NCBI GenBank assembly: GCA_026004095.1
Contig: BPIL01000015.1
Location: 1 to 64,000, forward strand
Direction of reading: 5' to 3'
DNA length: 64,000 nt
Origin: Meiothermus sp.
GTDB taxonomy: Bacteria; Deinococcota; Deinococci; Deinococcales; Thermaceae
Under the pieces are notes generated by a model. It did no database searches. It was not told the DNA's origin and saw nothing but the letters and a program-made list of their open reading frames with translations. Shown piece by piece: positions 11,594-20,961 of this stretch. Both the position numbers and the translations under genes were made by a program. How positions within the stretch are numbered: the stretch's first letter is position 1; every line of letters begins with the position of its first letter.

Positions 11594-12610
11594 ATGAACC
11601 TCGAGGACTTCGACTACCATCTACCCCCCGAACTCATCGCCCAGAGCGGAGCCGAGCCCCGCGATACCTCGCGGCTGATGGTGATTGACCGCCAGACCGG
11701 CCAGATTGCCCACCGCATCTTCCGCGACCTGCCCCAGTACCTTCGGGCGGGGGATGTGCTGGTGCTCAACCAGAGCAAGGTGATTCCGGCCCGCACCTTT
11801 GCCACCAACCCACACGGAACGGCGCTCGAGGTGCTGCTGGTGCGGGAAATTCCCTCCAGCGAGGGGCTGTGGGAGGCTTTGCTCAAACCCGCCAGGCGGG
11901 CTAAGGTGGGCTCGAGGCTGACCTTTCCCGATGGGCTCTTCGCTACCGTGGAGGCCATCCAAGCAGACGGAACCCGGCTGCTCAGGTTTTCCGGCAATGT
12001 CTGGGAACACCTGGAAAACATCGGAAAGATGCCGCTGCCCCCCTACATCCAGGCCTCGGTAGACCCGGCCCGCTACCAGACCGTGTATGCCAAAACCCCC
12101 GGCTCGGTGGCTGCGCCCACGGCGGGGCTGCACTTTACCCCCGAACTGCTGGACAGGATAGGGGGGCTGGGGGTGGATATTCAATACGTCACCCTGCACG
12201 TGGGCCCTGGCACCTTCAAGCCCGTCCACGACGACCCCGACCGGCACGTGATGCATTTGGAGCCCTACGAGGTTTCGCCGCAAACCGCCGAGGCAGTCAA
12301 CCGCGCCAGGGCCGAGGGGCGGCGGGTGATTGCGGTGGGCACCACGGTGGTGCGCACCCTCGAGACCGCCTACAGCCCCGAGCTGGGCATTGTGCAGGCG
12401 GGCAGCGGCGAGACCCAGCTATTCATTCGCCCGGGCTTCAAGTACAACGTAATAGACGCGCTGATTACCAACTTTCACCTACCCAAATCCACCCTGCTGA
12501 TGCTGGTCTCGGCCTTTATGGGCCACGAGCTGATGAAACAGGCCTACCAGACCGCGGTGGCCGAACGCTACCGGTTTTACAGCCTGGGCGATGCCATGCT
12601 GATTCTGTGA
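11594..12610 (+). CDS. queA: S-adenosylmethionine:tRNA ribosyltransferase-isomerase
   Basis: NLEDFDYHLPPELIAQSGAEPRDTSRLMVIDR; GSVAAPTAGLHFTPELL; NFHLPKSTLLMLVSAF. Confidence 0.95.
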   Translation: MNLEDFDYHLPPELIAQSGAEPRDTSRLMVIDRQTGQIAHRIFRDLPQYLRAGDVLVLNQSKVIPARTFATNPHGTALEVLLVREIPSSEGLWEALLKPARRAKVGSRLTFPDGLFATVEAIQADGTRLLRFSGNVWEHLENIGKMPLPPYIQASVDPARYQTVYAKTPGSVAAPTAGLHFTPELLDRIGGLGVDIQYVTLHVGPGTFKPVHDDPDRHVMHLEPYEVSPQTAEAVNRARAEGRRVIAVGTTVVRTLETAYSPELGIVQAGSGETQLFIRPGFKYNVIDALITNFHLPKSTLLMLVSAFMGHELMKQAYQTAVAERYRFYSLGDAMLIL

Positions 12611-12613
12611 AAA

Positions 12614-13162
12614 CTAGGCTTCGACAGCCTCGAGCGCCTCTTCCCGGACGATAATCTGCGCCGGGTTCCCGATGGCGGTTGCGCCGGGGGGCACGGGTTT
12701 GGTGACCACCGCCCCGGCTCCAATCCGGGCCCCATCGCCCACCACGATGGGCCCCAGCACCACCGCATGGGCCCCCAGCAGCACCCCCTTGCCAATGGTG
12801 GGGTGGCGCTTCTCGCGGGTGAAGCCGGTGCCGCCCAGGGTCACCCCGTGGTACATCAGCACATCGTCGCCTACCTCGGCGGTCTCGCCAATCACAATGC
12901 CCATGCCGTGGTCTATCACCACCCGGCGGCCAATGCGGGCGCCGGGGTGAATCTCGACCCCTGTCAGCATGCGGGTAAAGTGGGCCAGAATGCGGGCCAG
13001 CAACTTGAAATTGGCCCGCCAGAGCCAGTGGTTGAGCCGGTGCATCCACAAGGCGTGCATACCTGGGCTGAACAAAAAAGCCTCCAGGGGCCCTCGAGCC
13101 GCTGGATCTCGCTCGAGCACAGCCTGGATATCTTCTCTGAGACGTTCGATGATCTGCAGCAT
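12614..13162 (-). CDS. cysE: Serine O-acetyltransferase
   Basis: Left-handed beta-helix: [69 protein letters not shown]. Confidence 0.9.
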   Translation of the reverse strand: MLQIIERLREDIQAVLERDPAARGPLEAFLFSPGMHALWMHRLNHWLWRANFKLLARILAHFTRMLTGVEIHPGARIGRRVVIDHGMGIVIGETAEVGDDVLMYHGVTLGGTGFTREKRHPTIGKGVLLGAHAVVLGPIVVGDGARIGAGAVVTKPVPPGATAIGNPAQIIVREEALEAVEA

Positions 13163-13264
13163 GGCCTGAACCCACAGCCGACGCATATGTGCAAACAAGG
13201 TCAGCTTCTAAGTACCCAAGATTAATTCACTGAGAACCAGACGGCTGTGAGCCGATAGCCTATT

Positions 13265-14002
13265 TCAAGCCCCAATCGAGACGTTGTCGAGGTTCAGGTT
13301 GGTGTACACGTTCTGCACATCGTCGAGCTCTTCCAGGGCTTCCACCATGCGCAGCACCTTCTCGGCCTCTTCCTGGCTCAGGTGCATGGTGTTTTGCGGC
13401 ACCATGGTGATCTCGGTGTTCTCGGGCTTGAAGCCTTTGGCCTTGAGGGCGTTGGCAACGGCGTAAACTTCCTGGGGGTCGGTGTAGATTTCCAGGCCTT
13501 CTTCGCTCTCCTGAAGATCAATCGCCCCGGCCTCGATGGCGGCTTCCTGCGCGGCCTCGGTGTTGGGCTCGAGCCAGATGTAGCCCCGGCGCTCAAACTG
13601 CCACGAGACCGACCCGGTAGCCCCCAGGCTGCCCCCGTGCTTGTTGAAGATGTGACGCACCTCCGAGGCCGTGCGGTTGCGGTTGTCGGAGAGGGCCTGC
13701 ACGATGATAGCCACCCCGCCCGGCGCGTACCCCTCGTAAACGATTTCTTCGTAGTTGCTCCCCTCGTCGTCGCCACCAGCCAGTCGCTTCAAAAGGCGCT
13801 CGATGTTGTCGTTGGGAACATCGGCGTCCCGGGCGGCTTCGATCAGGTTGCGCAGGTTGACATTGGCCGCTGGGTCGGTGCTGCCCCCGGCCCTGGCCGC
13901 GGCTGCAATCAGACGCAGGTATTTGCTGACGATCTTACCTTTTTTGAGGTCGTTGGCGGCTTTTTTGCGCTTAATTTGTGCCCATTTGCTATGACCAGCC
14001 AT
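13265..14002 (-). CDS. YebC/PmpR-family transcriptional regulator
   Basis: MAGHSKWAQIKRKKAANDLKKGKIVSKYLRLI...YEGYAPGGVAIIVQALSDNRNRTASEVRHIFNKHGGSLGATGSVSWQFERRG. Confidence 0.93.
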   Translation of the reverse strand: MAGHSKWAQIKRKKAANDLKKGKIVSKYLRLIAAAARAGGSTDPAANVNLRNLIEAARDADVPNDNIERLLKRLAGGDDEGSNYEEIVYEGYAPGGVAIIVQALSDNRNRTASEVRHIFNKHGGSLGATGSVSWQFERRGYIWLEPNTEAAQEAAIEAGAIDLQESEEGLEIYTDPQEVYAVANALKAKGFKPENTEITMVPQNTMHLSQEEAEKVLRMVEALEELDDVQNVYTNLNLDNVSIGA

Positions 14003-14083
14003 ACATCACCGCCCTTTAGTATACGTCAGCCCCCACCGGCAAAAGCAGTTTGCCCTCGAGTAGCGGTTTGGCCTGTATTGGAC

Positions 14084-14112
14084 TTAGAACAATTGCAGTA
14101 GTGGTCTATAAT
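14084..14112 (+). promoter_or_regulatory. Putative promoter of fabF (TTAGAA-17 bp-TATAAT)
   Basis: -10 TATAAT at 14107-14112 overlaps the ATG at 14111; start codon at 14120 is 7 nt downstream of the -10, implying leaderless mRNA. Confidence 0.6.
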
Positions 14113-14119
14113 GGCCCTT

Positions 14120-15349
14120 ATGCGTCGCGTCGTCGTTACCGGAATTGGCCCGGTGGCCCCCAACGGCATCGGAGCCGAAGCCTTTCACAAAGCCCAGCTC
14201 GAGGGTAGGTCGGGCATCCGCCGCATCACCCAGTTCGATGCCTCGAGCTACCCTGTGCAGATTGCGGGCGAAGTGGATGTCAACCCCGAGGCATACATAG
14301 ACAAGCGCGAGCTGCGCCGCCTGGATCGCTTCACCCAACTGGCCCTGATTGCCGGGCATCTGGCCTTGCAGGATTCGGGGCTGGAGCTCGAGAAAGAAGA
14401 CCCCACCCGCATCGGTACCCTGATTGGAACCGGTATCGGGGGCATGATCACCTGGCAGGAGCAGAGCAAGGTGCTCTTCGAAAAGGGCGGCACCCGTTTA
14501 TCGCCCTTCTTTATTCCCATGATGATCGCCAACATGGCCTCGGCCCAGCTAGCCATGAAATATGGTTTCATGGGCCCTTCCTCCACCGTGGTGACCGCCT
14601 GTGCGACCGGCTCGGATGCCATTGGCAACGCTTTCCGGGTGGTTCAGATGGGCGAGGCCGATGTGATGCTCACCGGCGGCACCGAGGCGGTGGTCACCGA
14701 GATGGCCATTGGCAGCTTTGGGGTGATGCGGGCCCTCTCGACCCGCAACCACGAGCCTGAGAAAGCCAGCCGTCCTTTCACCAAGAGCCGCGACGGCTTT
14801 GTGCTCTCGGAAGGGGCCGCGGTGCTGGTGCTGGAAGAGTACGAGCGGGCTAAAGCCCGCGGTGCGAAAATCTACGCCGAGCTGGTGGGCTTTGGGCGCA
14901 GCGCCGATGCCCACCACATCACCGAGCCCCACCCCGAGGGCGCGGGCGCGGCCCTGGCCATGCAGGCGGCCCTCAGGGATGCCAGAATCGGCCCTGAGCA
15001 GGTCGGCTACATCAACGCCCACGGCACCTCCACGCCGGTTGGGGACAGGGCCGAGACGCTGGCTATTAAAAAGGTCTTCGGCGAGCACGCCTACAGGCTT
15101 TCGGTCTCGTCCACCAAGAGCATGATTGGTCACCTGCTGGGCGCGGCGGGGGCCATTGAGGCTGTGGCTACCGTACAGGCCCTGGCCAGCGGAATTCTGC
15201 CGCCCACCATCAACCTCGAGGATCCCGATCCCGAACTCGACCTCGACTACGTGCCCAACACCCCTCGAGCCAAACAGGTGGACTACGCCCTTTCCAACTC
15301 GTTTGCCTTTGGGGGCATGAACGCCACCCTGCTCTTTAAGCGGGTCTAG
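14120..15349 (+). CDS. fabF: 3-oxoacyl-ACP synthase II
   Basis: MRRVVVTGIGPVAPNGIG; TVVTACATGSDAIGNAFR; NAHGTSTPVGDRAET; SSTKSMIGHLLGAAGAIEA; NSFAFGGMNATLLF. Confidence 0.94.
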   Translation: MRRVVVTGIGPVAPNGIGAEAFHKAQLEGRSGIRRITQFDASSYPVQIAGEVDVNPEAYIDKRELRRLDRFTQLALIAGHLALQDSGLELEKEDPTRIGTLIGTGIGGMITWQEQSKVLFEKGGTRLSPFFIPMMIANMASAQLAMKYGFMGPSSTVVTACATGSDAIGNAFRVVQMGEADVMLTGGTEAVVTEMAIGSFGVMRALSTRNHEPEKASRPFTKSRDGFVLSEGAAVLVLEEYERAKARGAKIYAELVGFGRSADAHHITEPHPEGAGAALAMQAALRDARIGPEQVGYINAHGTSTPVGDRAETLAIKKVFGEHAYRLSVSSTKSMIGHLLGAAGAIEAVATVQALASGILPPTINLEDPDPELDLDYVPNTPRAKQVDYALSNSFAFGGMNATLLFKRV

Positions 15350-15464
15350 CCCGGAGGGCTTTCTGCAGAACGCTTCGGTGGATTGCCGGGGCCAGCGGCT
15401 GGTTTTTACAAGCCAGGCCCAGCTACCATTCGCTTAACATTTTTTTGCGTATCATTGAGGGAAT

Positions 15465-16712
15465 ATGGCCCTACGACATGCGCTATTAAGCGGTATGGCA
15501 GCCTTTGCCCTGGTCGGCTCAGCGGTGGCTTCGCCCGCCCAGGATCTTTTCGACCAGGCCACCTTTTTAATCGGTTTTTACTACAACGGCCCAGCCAAGG
15601 TTCCCCCCTTCAGGGAACTGCGGCGGCAGTACCAGCCAGAACTCGACCGGCTCTGCGCTTCTGAAGGCAACCGCTGCGGTTTCGATAAAGCCAAACAGGT
15701 TATCGAGCGCATCGTGCGGGATATTGCCGATCCATTTACGGTCTTGGTCACTCGAGACCAGCTCATCGATGACGAGCGCTACGGGGCTGGCCTGGGGCCC
15801 GCGGCCCCCAGGATAGGGGTCTGGGTACGCGAGACCCCCAGGGGGCTGGTGGTGAGCGAGGCCTTCCCCGGTGAGCCGGCCTATGAGGCTGGGCTGCGCC
15901 GGGGCGACCTGATTACCCAGGTGGCAGACCAGCCTGCAACCCTGGCCCGGCTGAGCGCGGCTGAAGCAGCCCGCAACCCCTTTAGCCTGCGTTATAGCCG
16001 GCAGGGTGCGGCCCGCAGCGTGACCCTGACCCCACGGGTGGCCGAGGCCACCATGCAGCCCAGGCTGGAGATCAACAACAACATTGCCTATCTACGCGTC
16101 TATCACCTGTATAGCTCGGACAGCTACTCCACCGCCCAGCGCATCCACGAGGCCGCGCGCCGGGCCGAGCAGGCCGGGGCCCGTGGGATGGTGATCGATC
16201 TGCGCGATGCCCTGACCGGTTACGACTCGGAAGCCCTGCTGGCGGCGGCGGCCTTTACCGGTACAGGGGGCTTTATCTACGACCGCCGCTTCCAGGGGCT
16301 GGACGAGACCCACACCGTGGAAAACGGCAAGCTATACGTGCAGCCCGAGGGAGCCGAAAAGGAGGAGCAAAGTGCCCTCGAGCGGCCTTACCTGGCCCGC
16401 ATTCCGGTGGTGGTGCTGGTTAATCGCCACACCTACAACTCTGCCGAAATGCTGGCCTACTTCCTGCAGGCAGCGGGTCGGGCCAGGGTGGTGGGAGAGC
16501 CCACCGCCGGTGCCCTGGGGATGTCGGGCAGCGCCGAGGGCCCCCTTATCAACGGCGATTTTATTGCGGTTTCTTCGCTTAGAATGCGCAACCTGGATGG
16601 CTCGCCCTTCCCCCTCAAAGTCAGTCCCGATGTGGTGGTGGAGGACGACCTCGAGGCCCTTGTTGCTGGGCGTGATCCGGTGCTGGAACGCGCCCTGGAA
16701 ATGCTGCGATAG
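15465..16712 (+). CDS. S41-type (C-terminal processing-like) peptidase, paralogue 1
   Basis: Signal peptide, SPAQDLFDQATFLIGFYYNGPAK, PDZ-like VSEAFPGEPAYEAGLRRGDLITQVADQPA, S41 core NRHTYNSAEMLAYFLQAAGRARVVGEPTAGALG. Confidence 0.8.
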   Translation: MALRHALLSGMAAFALVGSAVASPAQDLFDQATFLIGFYYNGPAKVPPFRELRRQYQPELDRLCASEGNRCGFDKAKQVIERIVRDIADPFTVLVTRDQLIDDERYGAGLGPAAPRIGVWVRETPRGLVVSEAFPGEPAYEAGLRRGDLITQVADQPATLARLSAAEAARNPFSLRYSRQGAARSVTLTPRVAEATMQPRLEINNNIAYLRVYHLYSSDSYSTAQRIHEAARRAEQAGARGMVIDLRDALTGYDSEALLAAAAFTGTGGFIYDRRFQGLDETHTVENGKLYVQPEGAEKEEQSALERPYLARIPVVVLVNRHTYNSAEMLAYFLQAAGRARVVGEPTAGALGMSGSAEGPLINGDFIAVSSLRMRNLDGSPFPLKVSPDVVVEDDLEALVAGRDPVLERALEMLR

Positions 16713-16721
16713 GTGAATGCT

Positions 16722-18002
16722 ATGCGCCAACTGTTCGCCACCCTGGCCCTGCTGCTGGGCTCGCTTTCGCTGGCCTCACCGGCCCAGGATCTCTTTGACC
16801 AGGCCAGCTTCTATCTGGAGTTTTATTACAACGGCCCGGCTACGCTCAACCTTAAGGAGCTGACAGCGCGCTACCAGAGCGCACTGGATCGCGCCTGCGC
16901 ACCCCAGAAAGACACCTGTCCCTACGAGCAAGCCGTCCCCATTATCGAGCAGATGCTGGGGGAACTCAACGACAACCACACCTATTATCTGAGCCCCGAG
17001 GAATTGCGGGGCTCCCGTGAAAGCCGTCAGGGCAACGCCCCTTCCCGCACGCTGCGCATTGGTGTCAGCCACCTGCCCGTACCTGGTTCCCGCGATCGCC
17101 TCATTGTGGATGTGGTGGAAGGGGGGCCAGCCGACGAGGCCGGACTGGCCTATGGCGACCGCATCATCGCCATTAACGGTCGGCTTCTGAGCGAGTTCCC
17201 CGACGATAACCAGGTCGTTCAGTTCCTGACGCAGTCGGTGCAGTCGGGGCGCCCGGTGGTCTTAACCATTCTGCGCGGCCCTGAGCGCCAGCGCCTCGAG
17301 ATCACCCTGACCGGACGCGAGATTAATCTGGCCCGCTTCCCCTCCCTCAAAATTAGGCCCGATGGTGTAGGGGTGCTCAAAATTCCCAACTTCGATGCGC
17401 AGGGCCAGGTGGGCCGCCGGGTGCATGAGCTGGTGCGCGAAGCCCAGCAGAAAAACGTGCGGGCTTTGGTGCTGGAGTTGCGCGGAAACAGCGGTGGCCT
17501 GCTCAACGAGATGATACTGGCGGCAGCCGCTTTCCTGGACGATGCTTATGTGGCCCTGGTAGACCGCTACCAGACCGAGCGCGCCGAGTTTCGCATCCGC
17601 GATGGGCGGCTCACCATTACCCGCAACGGCCAGACCGAGACCGCCAACCTCCCCTTCCTGGCTCGCTGGCGCGGGCCGCTGGTGGTGTTGATTGATGGGA
17701 ACACCGCTTCGGGGGGGGAGTACCTGGCCTCGGCCATCCAGCGGGCCAGGGTGGGGCCGCTGGTTGGGGTGGCCACCCTGGGCATCGGCAATACCACCAC
17801 CCGCCCCTTCAACCTGATCAACGGGGGGGCTCTGAGCATCTCCTACAACCGGGCCTTTTTCGCCGACGGTACGCCCTACCCGCCCCGGGCCATCCCGGAC
17901 TTTGTGGTAGAGAGCTCCCTCGAGCAGCTCGCCAACACCGGGCGTGACCTGCCCTTTGAAAAGGCCCTGGAAGCCCTGGGCATAAAGCCAGCCGACCGCT
18001 GA
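16722..18002 (+). CDS. S41-type peptidase, paralogue 2
   Basis: SPAQDLFDQASFYLEFYYNGPAT (same N-terminal motif as upstream gene), PDZ-like VDVVEGGPADEAGLAYGDRIIAINGR, LELRGNSGGLLNEM, GNTASGGEYLASAIQRARVG. Confidence 0.83.
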   Translation: MRQLFATLALLLGSLSLASPAQDLFDQASFYLEFYYNGPATLNLKELTARYQSALDRACAPQKDTCPYEQAVPIIEQMLGELNDNHTYYLSPEELRGSRESRQGNAPSRTLRIGVSHLPVPGSRDRLIVDVVEGGPADEAGLAYGDRIIAINGRLLSEFPDDNQVVQFLTQSVQSGRPVVLTILRGPERQRLEITLTGREINLARFPSLKIRPDGVGVLKIPNFDAQGQVGRRVHELVREAQQKNVRALVLELRGNSGGLLNEMILAAAAFLDDAYVALVDRYQTERAEFRIRDGRLTITRNGQTETANLPFLARWRGPLVVLIDGNTASGGEYLASAIQRARVGPLVGVATLGIGNTTTRPFNLINGGALSISYNRAFFADGTPYPPRAIPDFVVESSLEQLANTGRDLPFEKALEALGIKPADR

Positions 18003-18072
18003 AAGCATGGCCCGGGCGGGTTGAAAATTACAGCGCATCCCGGCCTTATTGCTTACAATCTGGTTGAACAGT

Positions 18073-18546
18073 ATGAAAGTTTCTACACGCCTCGACTTCT
18101 CGCCCGTTACAAGCGATTCGGCTGCAATTGTGCATGAGCTTTACTTAAATTGCCCCACCTATATTTCACTCATTGGGGGGGACATGCCCACCCTAAACGA
18201 CATTCGGCGCGAGCTTGATACCCTTCGCCACGACACCAGGCGCCAGGCGCTGCTCTTGATGCAGGAGAACCGGCCCGTGGGTTTTCTGGACTACAAAGTG
18301 GCTTACCCTGATCTGCACTCGGCCACCATCAGTCTGCTCTTAATCGAGGAAAAGCTGCAGGGCCAGGGTCTGGGAAAGGCCGCGGTAGAGCAGCTCGAGG
18401 CCCAGTTGAGTGGCCGAATGGAACAGTTGTATGCAGTGGTGTACGGCAATAACGAGCAGGCCAAACGCTTCTGGGAGCGAGTAGGCTTTGAGCATCTGCG
18501 CGACAGTGGCCCGACCCTGAGCTGGTATATGAAATCTCTAAAGTAG
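18073..18546 (+). CDS. GNAT-family N-acetyltransferase
   Basis: VGFLDYKVAYPDLHSATISLLLIEEKLQGQGLGKAAVEQLEAQL...VYGNNEQAKRFWERVGFEHLRDSGPTLSWYMKSL. Confidence 0.85.
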   Translation: MKVSTRLDFSPVTSDSAAIVHELYLNCPTYISLIGGDMPTLNDIRRELDTLRHDTRRQALLLMQENRPVGFLDYKVAYPDLHSATISLLLIEEKLQGQGLGKAAVEQLEAQLSGRMEQLYAVVYGNNEQAKRFWERVGFEHLRDSGPTLSWYMKSLK

Positions 18547-18561
18547 TTTCGGGGGTATCTT

Positions 18562-19347
18562 GTGGATCTGGGCATTGCAGGTAAGCTGGCCCTGGTAACA
18601 GGGGCGTCGCAAGGAATTGGACGGGCTATCGCAACCACTTTGGCGGAGGAGGGGGCTAGGGTGGTGATGGCAGCACGCAATCGCGAGAAACTCCAAGAGC
18701 TGGTACGTGAAATCAGGACGAGTGGGGGAGAAGCCCATGCGGTAGCGGCGGATCTGGCTCGAGAAGAGGAGCTCGAGCGCCTAATTGTAGAAACCCAAAA
18801 ACTGGGAGCTGTGGAACTCTTCCTGGGTAATACAGCGGGGCCCAAGCCTGGGGCGGCTCGAGACTTGAAGATTCAAGATATTCGCATGGCCGCAGAGCAG
18901 CTTTGGTACCCGATGGTGACTTTAGCTAATGCCTTGCTTCCTGATATGCAGGCGAGGCAGTTCGGCAGAATTCTGTTTATCACCTCGCTGGCTGTTAAGG
19001 AGCCCATCGAGAATTTAGCCCTTTCCAACGCTCTACGAGCAGGACTGACAGGTTATGCCAAAACCCTGGCTAAAGAAGTGGCTCCCTTTGGCATTACGGT
19101 CAATACCTTGGGGCCGGGCTATACCCGCACGGAACGGGTTGAGGAGGTATTTGCCTTTCGTGCCCAGAGCCAAGGCATCAGCTTAGAAGCAGCATATGCT
19201 CAGCAGGCCGCACAGATACCAGCAGGCCGGATGGCTTCCCCCCAAGAAATTGCTAACGTGGCCGTTTTTTTGCTCTCGGCCAGGGCTAGCTACTTAACCG
19301 GTCAAGCCATTATGGTGGAGGGCGGGGTCATTCGAGGGTTGCTGTAA
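18562..19347 (+). CDS. Short-chain dehydrogenase/reductase (FabG-like)
   Basis: GTG start; TGASQGIGRAIATTLAEEGARVVMAAR; GFGITVNTLGPGYT-type motif (PFGITVNTLGPGYTRTERV); LSARASYLTGQAIMVEGG. Confidence 0.88.
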   Translation: MDLGIAGKLALVTGASQGIGRAIATTLAEEGARVVMAARNREKLQELVREIRTSGGEAHAVAADLAREEELERLIVETQKLGAVELFLGNTAGPKPGAARDLKIQDIRMAAEQLWYPMVTLANALLPDMQARQFGRILFITSLAVKEPIENLALSNALRAGLTGYAKTLAKEVAPFGITVNTLGPGYTRTERVEEVFAFRAQSQGISLEAAYAQQAAQIPAGRMASPQEIANVAVFLLSARASYLTGQAIMVEGGVIRGLL

Positions 19348-19476
19348 TACCGGACTCACAAGAAGGGTCGTTCAACTACATGCAAGGGGTTGCCCTCTGT
19401 AATCCTTTGGCCGCAGAGCTGATCACAGAGCCGGTCGAAGGGGTCGAAGCAAAAGATACCCTTTCATACTGTTTCC

Positions 19477-19524
19477 GCTTGAATCCTTCACCGCCATGCG
19501 CAGCCAGAGGTGAAGGATTCAAGC
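19477..19524. repeat. Perfect 16-bp inverted repeat in convergent intergenic region
   Basis: GCTTGAATCCTTCACC (19477-19492) / GGTGAAGGATTCAAGC (19509-19524), 16-nt loop, no T-tract. Confidence 0.85.
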
Positions 19525-19582
19525 TGACCGAAGGGAGTAGAAAAGCATTTCGACGGTATCGTTCTCTGTTATACGGATTGGG

Positions 19583-20188
19583 CTAGCTGGTCGCATTCAA
19601 TGACGAGTGAACCGAACCTGGTATCAGTTCAACCACCCGATCTACCAGCGAAAGCCAGCTTTTGTCGTGAGTGGCAATAATTACGCCGCCTCGCGATCGG
19701 GCGTAGCGCACCAGGTTTTCTAGCAACCCCCGCCCTTCTGCATCCAGGGCTGCCTCGGGTTCGTCTAGTAGCCAGATATCGGGGTTTTGCAGGCGCAACT
19801 TGGCCATGGCCAGGCGCTTTTTCATGCCGCTGCTATAGCTCAGTACGGGCTTGTCGTGCGGGAGCCCGACCTCTGCCAAGGTGGTAGCAATCTCTTTGCT
19901 GTCACTGACTCGCCCATCGAGCCGAAGGGCATAGTGCAGATTTTCCGCTCCAGAAAAATGCCGATGAAATGCCGGTGGATTGGCCAAAAAACCCACTCTT
20001 CCGCCCAGCTTGACCGAACCCTGGGTTGGCTGTATCAAACCAGCTAGCACCCTCAATAATGTGGTTTTCCCCACGCCATTGGGCCCTACTAGGGCTACGG
20101 CCTCGTGCGGGGCGAGCTGAAAGTCTAGGTCACGCAGCACCCAGTCCCGCCCGTAGCGCTTGGAAACCAATACGGCCTCAATCAGCAT
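19583..20188 (-). CDS. ABC transporter ATP-binding protein (CcmA-like)
   Basis: GPNGVGKTTLLRVLAGLIQPTQG (Walker A), LSYSSGMKKRLAMAKL (signature), IWLLDEPEAALD (Walker B); adjacent to ccdA-like gene. Confidence 0.85.
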   Translation of the reverse strand: MLIEAVLVSKRYGRDWVLRDLDFQLAPHEAVALVGPNGVGKTTLLRVLAGLIQPTQGSVKLGGRVGFLANPPAFHRHFSGAENLHYALRLDGRVSDSKEIATTLAEVGLPHDKPVLSYSSGMKKRLAMAKLRLQNPDIWLLDEPEAALDAEGRGLLENLVRYARSRGGVIIATHDKSWLSLVDRVVELIPGSVHSSLNATS

Positions 20189-20209
20189 AGGACTTATCAT
20201 ACGCATAGG

Positions 20210-20890
20210 TTACTGCCCAATTAGGCCCTTCTCGAGGTTCAGAAGCCACTCGGGCGTGATTTTCAAAAAGAAGCTGTTGAGTTGGGTAAAGGTACCGGTA
20301 AACATCAGCACGCCTACCACAACCAGAACAATCCCAGCCGTTACCTCGGCCCAGCGAGAGAAATGGGCTGCCTTGCGCAGCACAGGACGGATGCGATCGG
20401 CAAAAAGAGCCACCAGCAGGAATGGTATAGCCAGCCCCAAAATGTAGGCCAGCAGAAAGCTGGCCCCACCTCCAGTGGCCGTGAGGGTCAAAATGCCCCC
20501 CAGGATTGGCCCAATGCAGGGTGTCCAACCCAGACCCAAGATGGCACCCAGCACAAAGGCCCCCCAGGGGCGACTGGTATCCCCCTGGTAGCGCAAATTA
20601 ACCCCCCACTTTGGCTTCAAGCCCAGCATGTACAGGCCAAACAAGACCAGGATGACCCCGCCCGCCTGACCCAGTAACTGGCGGTTTTCCGCTAACAGCC
20701 CCCCCAGAATGGTGAAGGGTAGCCCTAGCAGCAAGAACACCAGCGAGAACCCACCTACGAAGAAGAACGCATTGAAAAGAGGCCGTCCGCGCTCCCCGCC
20801 CAGGTACAGAAGGTAGGTAGGTACCAGCGGCAGCACGCATGGCGAAAGAAAAGAGAGAATCCCGGCTAGAAAGGCGGCAATAAGACTCAT
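20210..20890 (-). CDS. ccdA: Cytochrome c biogenesis protein, CcdA/DsbD transmembrane family
   Basis: FLAGILSFLSPCVLPLVPTYLLYLGG, GAILGLGWTPCIGPILGGILTLTAT: paired PC motifs. Confidence 0.92.
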   Translation of the reverse strand: MSLIAAFLAGILSFLSPCVLPLVPTYLLYLGGERGRPLFNAFFFVGGFSLVFLLLGLPFTILGGLLAENRQLLGQAGGVILVLFGLYMLGLKPKWGVNLRYQGDTSRPWGAFVLGAILGLGWTPCIGPILGGILTLTATGGGASFLLAYILGLAIPFLLVALFADRIRPVLRKAAHFSRWAEVTAGIVLVVVGVLMFTGTFTQLNSFFLKITPEWLLNLEKGLIGQ

Positions 20891-20961
20891 ATTAGCCAGG
20901 ATAGCCCAGAAGGGTTAGGGAATTCGTAATTCTTTCAAGGGTTGCCGGGTAATATTTGAAG

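Noticed and set aside
19380-19586. 68-aa ORF after the SDR gene
   Set aside because: Spans the inverted-repeat element and has no recognisable domain or RBS.
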